DNA of 64,000 nt from Gambelia wislizenii (Eukaryota; Chordata; Lepidosauria; Squamata; Crotaphytidae): the NCBI GenBank assembly GCA_030847615.1, contig JAUMIR010000001.1:179199001-179263000 (forward strand), given 5' to 3'. This document shows, one piece after another, positions 1-12,480 of the stretch. Positions within the stretch are counted from its first letter, which is position 1. Each line of letters starts with the position of its first letter. The translations under genes were made by a program, and so were the position numbers. Under the pieces are notes generated by a model. It was not told the DNA's origin and searched no databases. It was given only the letters and a program-made list of their open reading frames with translations.

Positions 1-96
1 ACAAAGAAAGGGGGGGGGGAGAAAAAAAAGGGACAAATGACATGTACACAGGATGTGAACATGGACTAGGTGTATGCATTAATATAAGCTGACTAT

Positions 97-447
97 GGAG
101 ATTTTCAGATGCCTCTTTCAGCGTCTTGCTGCGCAAGCAGCCTCCGGAGCAGTAACAAGGCTGCTGCGCAGCAAGGGGTCCATTTTGGATGACACCGTTT
201 CTCTCTTGGCGTCGTCCGTGAGTGTTGCAGCTAGCATTGGAGGTGGCCGCTCTGTTTTATGCTCATGGACAACTTCCGTGAGTGAAAACCAGCGCGGCCG
301 CCTCCAATGCTAGCCGCAACACTCACAGACGACGCCGAGAGAGAAACGGCATCGTCCAAAATGGACCCCTTGCCGCGCAGCAGCCTCGTTACTGCTCCGG
401 AGGCTGCTTGCACAGCAAGATGCTGAAAGAGGCATCTGAAAATCTCC
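97..447. mobile_element. Foldback DNA transposon FB1 (non-autonomous)
   Basis: The 351-bp element is almost entirely one long inverted repeat. The left arm (97 to about 265) and the right arm (about 285-447) are reverse complements with roughly one difference per 15 bases, mostly C/T or G/A changes at CpG positions. The outer ends read GGAGATTTTCAGATG and its complement. The flanking 3-mers are TAT (94-96) and TTT (448-450), so a 3-bp duplication is possible but imperfect. There is no transposase. Short open frames in both arms are by-products of the palindrome. The same outer ends bound the elements at 20262, 35309 and 56195. Confidence 0.8.
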
Positions 448-3400
448 TTTATTTCCAAAAACACTTTTTCTTGACATTGGCATCTATAGAATACACATTC
501 TTAAAAGAAAGGACTGAGAGGGCATTAACAGTAGGGAGGCAGAGTTTTTTTGCTCCAAAAGGCTCAAGAAAGGAACCCAAAGATGCCCCCCCCCAAAAAA
601 ACCCTCTGAAGAAAATAAGTAACTGGGGGTGCAGGAAGTTGTTGGATCAAGATGTAATATCCTATATATTTTAAAAACAGATTGTTAGATCCTCTTAGTC
701 AGTGGCATATAGGTTCCTTTGAAATTAATGTAACTTGAGTTCAATTGACTGACTGAAATCTGAACCCAGCCCAGAATTAGGCAATATATAGGGGGTGGGG
801 TGATCAGACAGTTAAAAGGACAAGTGAGATATAGCGTTAAATGCAAAGATGTCCAGCAGAATGAATAGAAGTAGAAAAGAGTCCAAAGGAATCAATAAAA
901 GCAAGACAGAACTGTGTCGGCACCATCTGATTGATATGGATATTAAATTCCTGCACTAGAAGCATTGGAAAGAAACGCTTGGAAAGAAGAAAGTCGGTGC
1001 TCAAGATCACACAGAAAATTAGACAAAGAGACTGGAAGACAATCGATAATTGCAAGAAGAATTTTAGGATAAAACAGACAAATGGTATGATGCATAGAAG
1101 TAAGAAAAACTCATGAGAGGAAAAAGAAAGAATGGGAGAATGACAATGTAAAGACACAGTAATGCCCATCCTTGCTCCATCAAGCAATGAGAGTGACTAT
1201 GGGGGTGGCGGGGACACCATAGACAAGAATAGCTGAAGTAACTGAGTCAGATGGAAGAAGCCACAGCAGTCAAAGCAAATTGACTGTGAAATAAGTAAAT
1301 ACATTTTGTTCAGAAGTAGACTATTAACCACAAACTGTCATGTAAGAAAACTTAATAGAAGAAAACAGATGTACAAGGAACAGAAATCAAGTTAGTCAGG
1401 CAGGAGGCTCTGTATCAGGGCATGGACAGTGGAGAGCTTGGCCTGTTCTTGAGGCAGAGTCCAGCTGCATCCCAAACAAGTTAGTCAGAAGCCTGGGCCC
1501 TTAGTTTTGTCCTGAGTTTGACAATAGTGGTTCAGATGCAACTATTAGTAGGTTCCATTACAAAGAACTTGTCAATAGTGATGGGAAAGGCACAGAAGCC
1601 CACCCTATCCTTGTCTGCTCACTCAAGGATAGAAGCTGGAGCCATGTGTTGGACTGAAATCTGGAGAAGCAAAGGGTTTCCAAATTCTCGCACATTGGGA
1701 GCACTTATGGCCAAGTGTCATACCTGGTCAATCCAGTCTACATCCATTCCATCTGGTCTGGTAGGATGCTACCAGTTTATGGCTGAAATTTCCTCCTTGG
1801 GTTTCAAGCTGAATAGGGCCATGTCAATATCCTGCACAGCCTTTGCCACCTTCAGAGAATTCCCGATACTGTCAGGATTAGCCATACTTTCATCCTCCTG
1901 TTACCATCACTGCCTTCCCAATTTCTTATTCTTCCTCTCCAAATGATCCCAAGGCACTCTTGAAGAGTGACAGAAATCAAATAGGGCTCTGGGATCCTGG
2001 GGATGGTTTTATGTTTCCTGGGAAGACTGGAGTCAAGACTCGCCCTGGTCTGCCCTGAAAATCCCACTCCCAGGTAGTCTAATAGAGGCCAGTTAGAAAC
2101 TGCCTGCATAGGCATCACTGCTTCCCTCTTGGCACATATGTCCTGCATCCAGGAAGACTGAAAGAATGCTTGCCACCAGGTGCCATTTCCCCTGTAAGGG
2201 GCATAAATGAGCTAGGACCCTGAGTAGACATACTTGCTCTGAACAGTGAGGGTATATGTAGCTGTCATAGACATCTCTTCCTACACATTTTAAAAGCCAG
2301 CAAAATGTGAACCATCACAAGTTCATGCATCAGCTGCCTTAAGTCTATTTACTGTGAAATCTGAAAGTGGATTATATGGGTAGTAAAGGAGAAATAATAT
2401 GAATGCTCAGGGCCAGTTTTACCATTTGTTCATACCAGTGCCTTAGACTTCACAACAGAAGTTTCAGCTGGGGAAAAAATACTAGTGTCTCAAAGTTGGC
2501 TTATTAGTCTGAAAATGGTGGATTTCTTTTTCTCTGAAAGCATCAGAGAGATTTTAATCTTTTGCCGCTGGCTGCTTGCTGCTAAATAATCCAGCCAGAC
2601 ATGTAAAAATCCAGTGATATTTAAAGTGGAAAGGTCAATCTATTGATTCAGAAAATGAAGCTCCAACAACAGCTTCCTTTATCAGCCAGCCTTCATAATA
2701 TGTTATAGAACTATTTGGTCCCATTTTAAAGTCTCCAGTTCTTAACTCCAGAAGACTTATGATAGTCATTTTAAAAATATGCAGTAAGCAGAGCAAGTCT
2801 TGACAAATACATCTCTCTGGGGATCACCTCCTCAGACGCAACTTCAGAAAAATCTCCAAGTCATTTTTTAAATGCAACAAAAACAGCACTGTAAAGTTGA
2901 TTTTTATTTAGCTATAAGCCATCATAATAGAATCCAGGGATGTAAATCTTCACTTTTCATTCTTGCATGTGCAAATGAAAAAAAAAAAAAACACCAATAA
3001 TTTTCTTCCTATTGGGTGAGGTTGTTAATGTCTTTGCACATTTTTCTCTACAAATATAATTAATGAAGCAACATAACAATCCTGTGTGAGTCATATTCAG
3101 ACTGTGCAGCCACCTACCCAGAATTGACCACTGGATCAGGTCCACTAATCCCTAATATGCAATGAAGCATGGCTTAATAGAAACTACAAAAACGATGTCA
3201 TTTTTATCAATTATTTCAGCAAATATTCACATTACGCTGCTTTCACATTGACACAGGAGTCAGCTAAATTGAGTTACATTTCTTGATCAATGACTTATGC
3301 TTTTGTCTTATATTTTTGTTAACATGACCCTACCCCAGCAATTTGGGTTTAATAGCTTATACTTTTAAAACTCTGTACAACTTCAGTGCCTCATTGCATA

Positions 3401-5334
3401 TATATCTGCCTGGAAAGTTACTTTTAATGCAGAGGATGGAAATAAATAGTTAACTGACTAATTAAGTTATTAACTTGTTAGGGTTTCCTACTGATGCAGC
3501 CTAACTTGCTGGATTGCCTGATTAACACGTAGTAGTTAATATTATGCATTAACATGTTAATTGTTTTAGAACATGAGAATTCAGTAAGATGAGTGGCTCT
3601 TTATCTGACAGTCTATAAAATAGGAAAGGCTAAGGAGAGGGAGGGTTTGGATTTGAGGAACTGCATCACATGACTTTATTGCTGGACAGCAGAACCCAGT
3701 AGGAGAATAGTAGGGAAGCAACTGAGCTGGGGTTGGAGAGCAGATGAAGATGAAAGGGGGGGGAAATGATGAATTGAATGGAATGGAGTGGGAGATTGGT
3801 TTGTTTGCTGCAAGCAGCCATGGTCATTACAGAATGTCAGCCCCTTCATGCCTGAAAGATTGGTGTCTTGCCCTGCACCTATTGACCTATGTGTGGTTTT
3901 TTTTGGGGGGGGGGTGTACTGTGACTTTTCTTCAGTTCTGCTCCTCTAATGATTTTATTCTGGTTTCTATTGTATATTCTTTTATAATATACAGTATTGT
4001 ACAGTCTTATTTGCTGTGAGCAGCTATTAATCCCTCTGTAATCCTTCAGCACGTTCATTGTTGCTCACATAGTCATGGGCACTTGGATAATTAAGTGATT
4101 TGTTTTTCAATACCCCCATTTCCTCCTCTCTTGCTTCTTCCACACCTCTCTCTGCTCTCACCTGCTTTCCACCCGCTCCGCAGATTCAAAGGGTCACACA
4201 CTTTGAGACATTTGCTGAGGATTATTAGTCTTGAGCCAAAAGATTGCTTTAGTTAAATCTATGCCCTCCCCATGTCTACTGAAAAGCAAAACCTATTGAA
4301 CTCCTTTGTAATCATTCACAAAAGTTTTTTTTCTTATTGCTCACTCAGTGCTGGACATGTCATAAAATAATTAAAATGAAAGTTTCATCACTTCCTGTCC
4401 CAATTTCTTTATCTCTTAGCTTTTCTCTCTCTAATCTATTTTTCTCTCCCATTCTGTTTTTCATACACACCTTTAAGGAGTTTCATGAGGTTGGTTCTTG
4501 GAGCCAAAAGATACAGGTATTACCTTCTTGCTTATGTCTTTCCTTAAAAAAAAAATCTATTCAGAAGTCACATTAAGTTAAATGAGCAGGGGCAGGGAAG
4601 TTTTACCACTGATCCTTGTATATGCTAGATAGTGGGGAGGAAGAGAGTATGCAGTGATTTAGTTGAACAGAAAATTGTCTACATATGCTCAGAGGCACTC
4701 AAAACATTTCTAACTAAAAATTCTCCACCCTTGGTTCACTTTGTAGCCATCTATGTCTTGCTGTATGTGCAGTATCCTTTGGCTAAAATTAACTTTCCTT
4801 GCTAACCTGGAACATCACTCCATCTTAATCCTTAATAAACATGGCACATGAATGGGAAATGAAGAGTTTATATAGTTGGTAAGGGTGAGAGAGACAGACC
4901 AGTGGGCAAAACATAACTAAAATAGTTGTAAGTTGAGGCCTCATATTTTACCATCCTAACAGTTCCTAAACATATCGAAGTTCCATCATGTCTAGGCAAC
5001 AATCATACTATGGGTATCTTGGGGAGGGGGCAAGTTAGGGGGGGGACTTTAAAATGAGCTAAGAGCCTTTTTGCCAGTGCTAAGAGCAAAATGTGTTCTA
5101 GCTTGGCATCCTCCATGCTATTCTTTGTAAATCTGACGGTCTGTCCTGGAAGCTAACAGTTTAAATGAAGATCTACCTAGTGTAAATTGAACCAATCATT
5201 GGTGTCATTGGCAATGAATTAATTTCCCCATTTCTTACATTTAAAGCTACTGAATTAATTTTATGTAATTTTAAAAATTAACATTCCAAGCCATGATATA
5301 ATGACATGCTGAATCCATTTGTAACTGAACAATG
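448..5334. other. Unassigned AT-rich non-coding stretch
   Basis: I recognise no gene or transposon here. Homopolymer runs occur near 2978-2991 (A) and 3897-3911 (T then G). The part from 3430 to 3580 is rich in TTAAT-type words. Between 1390 and 2230 the minus strand has several short open pieces, but no family could be recognised and stops are frequent. Confidence 0.5.
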
Positions 5335-5556
5335 TCAGGATGATGCTTCAGGACACCCAACACGATCCTGCCGGTACTCAGTTGCAGATGGTTTCAGCTC
5401 TTCATTATATTCATTCTTCTTAAAATAAACTTTCCAGTCTCTGAATGCACCCTGATCATTATTGGAGACTTTCCTCCAGCTGACCCTGCCTTTTGAAATT
5501 GGTCTGCCATTGACAAATGAGAGGAACTTCTCAGTTTTGGCACCCTCTTCCTGCAA
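5335..5556 (-). CDS. Possible exon or processed-pseudogene fragment, unidentified
   Basis: The open stretch is about 74 codons and ends in TGA. The peptide is soluble-looking, with balanced charge, several Trp and Lys residues and a segment reading SWRKVSNNDQGAFRDWKVYF. It has a more protein-like composition than the other short frames in this part of the window. No ATG lies at its upstream end; the frame opens after a TGA near 5568, next to an AG that could be a weak splice acceptor (its upstream pyrimidine tract is poor). I do not recognise the protein. It could be the last exon of a host gene, a retrocopy fragment, or chance. Confidence 0.22.
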   Translation of the reverse strand: MQEEGAKTEKFLSFVNGRPISKGRVSWRKVSNNDQGAFRDWKVYFKKNEYNEELKPSATEYRQDRVGCPEASS

Positions 5557-6308
5557 CTCTGTTAGTCACGAAGCAGATTTCCGTGGTATCTGCTCTTATG
5601 GCTTTTTGTTGTTTTTGTTGCCTTTTAAAATGTCATCTGAGTTGTGATTTTTCTGTTTAAAAAGTTGCTGTAGTTACCACTGTACTGCCTCTGTCTAATA
5701 TTGCTGTCTACTGTATTATTTTACAGGTTGGTGGATGCCCTGAAATCTGCACATATAGCCAAAGGCATGATGCATATTTTAAATTGAACCACACACAAGC
5801 AGAGAAAGAGTTACATATAATATTGTTCAAACAGACTTCTACTTGTCAAACTGTTGTTTCCCCATTTTCTCCTCAGCTACAGCATGCCATCTGTTCCCCA
5901 GCTTTTCTATGAAGAGTCACCTACCCTACAGGGAGACAGATTTTGGGGGTGCATGGTGGTTGCATTAGTTCTGCATGGATATATTGTTCCATCACTGGAT
6001 GGGCACAATTGGATTTTGCCCAGTCTGTTCAAAGAGTTAAAAGACTCTAGGTTCTATAGTCATCATGAAATGGCAACTAGTTCATGAACTAGTTCTAACA
6101 CCACTATTGTTTATATGATTGCCTAGAACTATCTTGGTCCTTCATATGTTTCATATGTGTGATGTAAGAATTATGACTATTCATGATTCTAGAAGTGATT
6201 TCATTTGGCACTTCCACAGTAGAACATCTAACATGCTCTAAAATAACTTGAAGCAAATAACCTTCTACATGACCTGAAGAACTGAACTGGACTTTTCAGT
6301 GTGTGCAG
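5557..6308. other. Unassigned non-coding stretch
   Basis: Nothing recognisable was seen on either strand. Confidence 0.5.
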
Positions 6309-6622
6309 GGAGATTATCAGATGTGGCAAAAAAAACTGCATCGGAAGATCATGACAAGAACAGGAATGGGAGATATTATCAGACGGCATCATCCTTCAGT
6401 GGTCCTGGAGTGTAGCGTGGGCATGAATAAGCTGTACCTTTGTATTGGCAGCTTGTCCCTGTCAATGAAAAAGTGAAGCCTTGTCTGTGGTAGGGCTACA
6501 CCCCAGGAATGGCTCAGGACATGGGTGCCTGATAATGTCACCCTTTCTGTCCCATTGCATTCTTCAGACACATTTTGTGGTGCATTTTTTTTTGCCATGT
6601 TTCACCACGTCTGATAATCTCC
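6309..6622. mobile_element. MITE with GGAGATTATCAGA ends, copy 1
   Basis: The 314-bp element starts GGAGATTATCAGATGTGGC and ends with the inverse of GGAGATTATCAGACGTGG, so the inverted repeats are about 18 bp. Its interior matches the element at 63331-63631 in the same orientation, for example the paired GCGTGGGCATGAATAAGCTG and GCGTGGCCATGAGTAAACTG blocks. It carries no transposase. The flanking 3-mers (CAG and TAT) do not match, so the duplication has decayed or the ends are slightly misplaced. Confidence 0.7.
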
Positions 6623-7226
6623 TATGTGTGTGGGGAGAGATATTTGTGCCATATTGTTATTAAATCAGTGTTTAAAATTGTACATGCACTTAATAATAGA
6701 TTAGTTGGAGCAACTCAAATGATTGCATATATGGAGTTTGTTAAGTCGGGAACTGAAACCTGGAACATCCAGAACTTGGAAAAGTTTGAACCATAATGGG
6801 AGTCATAGTCAAAAAAGTAGATTTTTCCAAGCTCTGAGAAAATCACTGAAAACAATTCCAATCAGTAGGCTGCTTTGGCCAATAATAATAGTTGGTAAAG
6901 TATACACAGTGCCTTTCAGTAGCCTTGGGAAAGTAAACTTTCAGAGGATTCAATAAAGCAATCTAGAAAACTTCTCTTTCATGGTTCCATGACAATTTTT
7001 TGCTCATAGTGGAGAAATAACCCTGGAGACAAGCCCAGATATAAGCTCCAGGGGATTATTAATATGAAGGAAAGGGTACCCTTAGAAGACTATGAATTCT
7101 TTTCCTTCCTGTATTCTTGTCCAGTTATAAGTATACTTCCAGTTATACCCCTCAGGATAGAAGAATCTGTGTTTCACTTTCAACCACTTTTATTTAAAAA
7201 AAATAAATAAATCTGAAGTTCTTTCT
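6623..7226. other. Unassigned non-coding stretch
   Basis: No gene was seen. An A-rich tract near 7190-7212 (AAATAAATAAAT) may be the tail of an old retroposon. Confidence 0.4.
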
Positions 7227-7231
7227 GTCCT

Positions 7232-7850
7232 CTCTCTCTGGCTTTTCTTCGCAAACGAAGATTCAGGAAGGACTCATCCCGCGCCTTCTGCAAGCGCGCT
7301 GATGACTAAAAAGGCCAATCTGAGATAAACAAGTCCGGTTGCAAAAAGTGCAGCAGAAGGTCTCCTTGGGTGATGTTTTTGGGTTGTGATTCTTTCTGCG
7401 TTGTCGTTTCTCTTCAAGACTTGTTCGTCGTGAGTTCTCAAATAAGGCTGCAGCATTGTGGATAGTGCGTCTCCATGCCTCCCGATGTGAGGCCAGGGCG
7501 GACCACCGTTGGTGATCAATCTGGCCAAGCCTGAGATGTTGTTTCAGGGAGTCCTTGTATCGCTTTTTTGGAGCGCCCCTCCCACGCTGACCCGTGGCGA
7601 GTTCACCGTAGAGTAGTATTTTTGGGAGGCGATGGTCCTCCATCCTAGAAACGTGCCCTGCCCAGCGCAGCTGTGTTCTCAATATCATGGCCTCAATGCT
7701 GGTGATCCCTGCTTGTTCAAGGACAGCAACATTCGTCACATAGTCAGTCCAGTGTATATTTAGGATTGTGCGTAGACAGCGCTGATGAAAGCGCTCGAGG
7801 AGTCGTAGGTGGTGGCGATAGGTAACCCATGTTTCAGATCCATAAAGGAG
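7232..7850 (-). mobile_element. 5'-truncated LINE (RTE-like), copy 1
   Basis: The minus strand encodes the last part of a LINE ORF2. It begins after the reverse transcriptase core and runs through QLRWAGHVSRMEDHRLPKIL to the terminus. The C-terminus carries a Cys-x2-Cys...His-x4-Cys-like motif (CTFCNRTC...FSHQRAC). The stop is near 7263 and the 3' end is GCCAGAGAGAG. The copy matches the one at 13260-14393 almost base for base. GTCCT at 7227-7231 and 7851-7855 may be a 5-bp target duplication. The clade is uncertain; RTE-like is my best reading. Confidence 0.8.
7263..7739 (-). pseudogene. LINE ORF2 C-terminal fragment (158 codons open)
   Basis: This is the post-reverse-transcriptase region of a non-LTR retrotransposon ORF2. 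Its order is the LRWAGHVSRM helix block, a basic GAPKKRYKDSLKQHL segment, an Arg/Lys-rich KRQRRKNHN segment, and a terminal zinc-finger-like CTFCNRTCLSQIGLFSHQRAC (given as motif positions near 7275-7340). The catalytic polymerase motifs are absent because the copy is truncated. The terminal finger probably binds the element RNA or target DNA, by analogy with other LINE C-termini; this is inference. Confidence 0.7.
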
Positions 7851-7855
7851 GTCCT

Positions 7856-10559
7856 AGGTATAAAGAAAAGCACAAATATCAGTAAATTCTTATTGAAACA
7901 AAAATGAAATTAAATTCTCACACTTCCATACTGGCCAAATACAATATGTCCAGAAATTGCATGTATGGAAAAACCATGTTGCCTGTGCACATGTAGGTGC
8001 AGCAGATGAACAGTGTCTCATAATTTAGGTGGCATGAGACCTAAAAGTGTATAACTTTGGCTGGAAGGTGCCTTTTTCTCTTAACACTAATTGCCAAAGA
8101 GTAAGGGGGGGGGGTGAATTAGGCTGCAATGCATTCCCATTCAGCAAAAACCTGGAAGTTTTTTTTTTTTTGTTTTTTTTTAACATAGGTGAAGAAAGGA
8201 AAACAAAAGATAGTGCACATAAGCAAGAATAATTTGTGAACAAAGTGGCTGGCAAAGTAGAGATGCCACCAAAACACAAGAGCCATGAAGCTTTTTTAAT
8301 GTACCATATGTGTCATATGTACCAAATTTGTGATGCACCAAACCAGTAGGTGGAGAACCATGGCAGTGGTGGGGAATTCCATTGTCCTTCATTGTGTAGC
8401 CACACCCCTGACATCACTGATTCCCCTCACTATTTTGTCTGAGGTCCAGGCTTCATGGGGAATGGAGCAGAAGAGTGAAGTAATTGCAGATGAGACTTCC
8501 AGCAGCTACTGGAAATGGAATCCCCACTAATGCTCATCAGTGAACAGAAATAGCAGGGATGTTTCTCACAACTGGAAGGGATGAGAATTGGGGTGCATGG
8601 GTAGTGTTACCCAAAGTAGTGGGGGTGTTTTAGAGCCCCACCCATGCTCTATATTATTATCTGGAGGAAATTATTAGCTCAAACAGAAGCCTGCAAGAGG
8701 AGGGTAACTTTGAGGATCTTTTCACCTACGGTATGTATAGTGGTACTAACCATATAAAGCACTTCAGTTAAAATGAAATAAAGTATTTTTATTGGAAATA
8801 ACACAAAGTGAACTCACACATGCAACACATGTTCCTAAGAACAAGACAAAGCTAAACCAGAGTGTCTTACTGGATAGAGGGATAGATTCAGGAATATAGG
8901 TAATAGTTACCAGTCTTGAAGTGGAGAGTTTCATGCAGTAAATATACTCAGACAGGCATCTAAGGGTGGCACAAGAGGTTCCAATCCAGAGTGTGCCAAG
9001 AAAGAGAGTGGCTGGGTTCATTCACTGTGACACACATTACTATGGTTGGGGGACTAATATTTATACCCTGTATCATATCATGAAGGGGTACTCGGGGTAG
9101 ACATAGCCTGGATGTCTTTCCCACAGGATAGACAAATGAAACCGAAACTCAACTGATTGTGTTTATTGGCTGGGAGATAGGAATTGATTGGTTTATGACA
9201 ACCTCAAAATGCTAGACAGGAGGGGGTATTGGAAAGGTTTCCATAGGATTAGATTTGGGAATAATCACTTAATTGTTTGATTGAATGCATCATTGCTGAT
9301 AAGCCTAGGGCTGGAAGAAGAATTAGTACATGCCTCCTTAAGGGCTGTGTTTACTAAGGAGCTTTCTGCATAATCCTAATATGGGCTTTCTTGCCATAAT
9401 ATTTCTAAAACACATCCCAGGACATTATGACCTCCAACTGACCTCTTGTTTGCTCCATCTAACCTGACCCCAAAAAGTGTCCGATATTTCAAGTTATGAG
9501 ATATTGTGCAGAGCGGGTTGTAGGGCATACTAACAGAGGGTCTATCTGTATTCTCCATGGATCTTTACCCTCTGAGCAATAGATCAGCTCCATGGGCTAG
9601 AAGTTTGTCCCTTTCTGTACAGCTGTTTTTTGTTTGTTTAAGTAAGAGTTTTTTACAAAATTCTGTGAGGTGTATTCTTAGAACATCCATCACATTTGAA
9701 GTACCAGTGAAACTTGTGTCTAAGTATGAAAATATTCAAAGGATATAATAGATGCTAGAAAAGATGCTTGAACCAAAAGGAGATGGCATGTGCTGTTTTG
9801 GATTTTTAATGTGGTAATGAGCAGTTTCCAAGCTAGACTAATATGCTTTTTAAAGTTTCCCACAGGGCCTAGCATTTATGTGAGAAGCAACTTGAGCAGC
9901 ACTGCTCAAAGGAATGAGTGTCTGGAATCTAAGGATTTATGTGAACACATTAGCAGAAAAGATCAATATATCTATGATGCAAAAGCAGACAGAAGCAATT
10001 TAGGTTCAATTTGGCCTGACCTGTCTGATGCATATGGTTCTTCTCCTCCTACATTAAAAATATATCTCGTATAAAGCAAATATCATGTTCCTTTAAAAAG
10101 GTCGTCTATACACAAAGGTAGATACTGCCGCTTTTGTAAGCATTTCTAGGTCTGATCAAGACCATGAAAAGTCTTTTAATATGGAATTTGGAAAGGAAAG
10201 AATGCCTTTGAAAGTCAGTGTATATATCAGTAAATTAGAAATATGCTATGGGGAAAGAGTGTCAAAAGGTAACTCTATGGAGAAAAGCAGCTACTGCCAA
10301 ATATAGCAGAAGAGGCCTTTGCAACTAATCACATAGTGAAACAAGGTCTAGGTAAGTATCAGCCTTCATTCCTCAAGGATCAATGGAAATCTAAATTTAT
10401 TTAAACATGCAGAATATAGAAATCTCTACCTGTGTAGATGTGTCATGCAGTATTAGTGTTCTTGAACAAGATCTTAAGCACAAACAAACAAGCAGACTCT
10501 GTGATTCTGTGGCTAGTCCCAGCTCCACCAGTGTTTCCTGACCAACCATGGACTAACAT
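7856..10559. other. Unassigned non-coding stretch
   Basis: Poly-G lies near 8105-8114 and poly-T near 8159-8180. No gene or repeat family was recognised. Short open frames near 9557 and 9790 have no protein-like features. Confidence 0.5.
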
Positions 10560-11480
10560 CACCAGCACAGAGAACTGAGCTGAACAAGGGTCACTTTATT
10601 TAACCTAAAACCTGTTTAATCTGTGTCAAACCTGGAAAGCAGCAAGGGGGGCAGTAACCTAGAGCGGGATCAGCTGAGGCTAGGTGTCACCCTTGACTTC
10701 CTCTCCAGCCTTCTCCTGGGTGAAACACCTAAGCCCTGTGGGCAATCCAATAAATGGGTTGCTCCATAGCTGGAGGAAGGTACACGCAAGGTGCACACAT
10801 CTCACCCAAATCACAGGACTTAAAATGAGAGCAAAACCCTCAGGTCTACCTCATGGTTAGACTCTTTCCCCATCCCCTGGGTCACAGGACTTAAAGGAGC
10901 AGTTCCAGATCCTTGCCCTTCATCAAAAGGATGCCAAAGTATACACCAAAACTCTTACTTGACTCTTACTCCCACTACCTGCCAAGTGACCACCAGGCCA
11001 ACACTACACAGCCTACAGAGGCTTACATTGCCGCACCATGCTGTGTGGCTTAATGAGGCCCAAAGCACTCACCCAACAATCTGGGGACTCAGATGGTGGT
11101 CACCTAGGCCACCTACCATGAGGCCTGATGCAGTATAACCACCACAAGAGGCCTCATGAGGCCTATATGCGGGCTAAGGAATGGGTACCAAAGCCATCTG
11201 ATTATTGTCCCTCCTACTCCAAAATGCTGCTCAATCCACCTGCACATGGCCTTGTTGGCTGGAGCAGCTCCCCCACCCCATCCAAGCCTAATGAGGCCTC
11301 CACATGGGTCCAGAAATAACTTTGGAAACAATGGGTCCACCAGATCCAATCCCCCCCCAATAATCTATGGTCCATCCAGTAACTGCCCAGTTCATCCCCC
11401 CCATGGATGATGGGATTCTGTGCCAAACTGAGCAGAAAACTAATAGAGCTGCTCATCCCCATCAATTCCATGCTCCTTTC
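10560..11480 (-). mobile_element. DIRS/Ngaro-like element, 3' region
   Basis: On the minus strand, the stretch near 10560-10620 reads as an AATAAA signal followed by GTGACCCTTGTTCAGCTCAG and a CTCTGTG box. The element at 33722-34762 has the same layout (AATAAA, GTGGCCCGTATTTCAACCCAG, TCTGTG). Both also share a CAGGTG/TCACCCAGG block upstream. No intact reading frame is visible. The family name follows from the SGNH hydrolase remnant in the second copy and is an inference. The right end abuts a CR1 fragment. Confidence 0.4.
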
Positions 11481-11485
11481 CCCAC

Positions 11486-11636
11486 CTAGAGAGGTGGTGG
11501 GGTCTCCTTCTCTGGATGTCTTTGAAAAAAAGGCTGGACAGCTTCCTGCTGGAGATGCTTATCTGGAGATCCTACATTGGGCAGGGGAGTGCACCTGATG
11601 GGCAATAGGACCTGTTCCAACTCTGTGATTCTCTGC
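11486..11636 (+). mobile_element. CR1 LINE 3' end fragment
   Basis: The sequence corresponds to the last ~150 bases of CR1: the GTGGGGTCTCCTTC block, the coding end (LDVFEKKAGQL) and an untranslated end closing in CAACTCTGTGATTCT. It is more diverged than the other CR1 copies here, so it is probably older. Confidence 0.7.
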
Positions 11637-11689
11637 TCATAGTTATGTTTGAAGATTCAGGATCTCATTCACAAAATTTGTAAAACCCT

Positions 11690-11890
11690 TCTAGGTTTTA
11701 AAAACTGCTTTAATGTGTTGAGTTATTCAATGTGTGTGTGTGTGTGTGTGCATTTTTAATCTTGTTTAAAACATTGGTTGATTTCATTCTGGAATTGTTT
11801 AAATTGTTTATATTGGTTTATCTGTTTGCTGTCCTGAGATTTCATGATAAAGGGCAGGGTATTTTTTTAAATGAATAAATAAATAAATAG
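11690..11890 (+). mobile_element. L2-like LINE 3' tail with (TG)n
   Basis: A T-rich 3' untranslated end carries a GCTGTCCTGAG...AAAGGGCAGGGTA motif and finishes in (AATA)n. The same tail logic is seen at 24636 (minus) and at 41907/52546. A (TG)10 run sits at 11731-11750. Confidence 0.55.
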
Positions 11891-12430
11891 TAACCAAACA
11901 TTAAGAGAATTGCATAGATTCTTCACAGTAGTTCTATGGTAAAAAGGAGCTACCCACAAGAACCTTGAAATGCCTCAATTGAAAAAGTCTTAACTGAGAG
12001 GTGTCCTACATGCAACCTCCTAGATTATTTCTGAGGGTTCAGCCTTCAACTTCCCCACCCGCTACAAAATTGCACTGCTACATTTCATCATCAAAACAAT
12101 ACAAGGCATTGAAACAAAGCAAAACAAAAGGTTGTTTTAACTGTGTTTTGCTGTTTGTTATCAAATTTTAATAGTAGACTATGAAAAATATTTAAAACAA
12201 TCACTTCTTGCTTCATCCAAAGGACCTTTTATAGTTACTCCTGGAATCCAGTGATGTGATTTGCTGCTGAATGTTGGCAGTGTGGCAGAAGCAGATGAGG
12301 TATGACCCATTGTGTGTTTTGGGAAACCTAATGAAATCTCCCTTCTAGTTTAACTTCATGGAAAGTGGGCTGTACCTCCAGTTTCCATGACTGTATATGT
12401 ATGATATTTGGATCAGTGGTGTGACAGCAT
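11891..12430. other. Unassigned non-coding stretch
   Basis: Nothing recognisable was seen. Confidence 0.5.
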
Positions 12431-12432
12431 GG

Positions 12433-12434
12433 CT

Positions 12435-12478
<44 letters not shown>

Positions 12479-12480
12479 TT
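12433..12480. repeat. (TTTC)n microsatellite
   Basis: There are about 11 uninterrupted TTTC units. On the minus strand the same run makes a spurious Lys-Glu-Arg repeat frame. Confidence 0.95.

Noticed and set aside
282..674. 130-codon plus-strand frame at the right arm of FB1
   Set aside because: It runs from the foldback arm into unrelated flanking sequence, so it cannot be a real gene.
837..1187. 116-codon minus-strand frame with a hydrophobic stretch
   Set aside because: Composition is Phe/Leu/Cys-rich as expected from an antisense A/G-rich sequence; there is no homology I can name and it overlaps no repeat edge.
1390..2230. Possible retroviral or host pseudogene on the minus strand
   Set aside because: Open pieces are short and in different frames, and no motif of a known family could be recognised.
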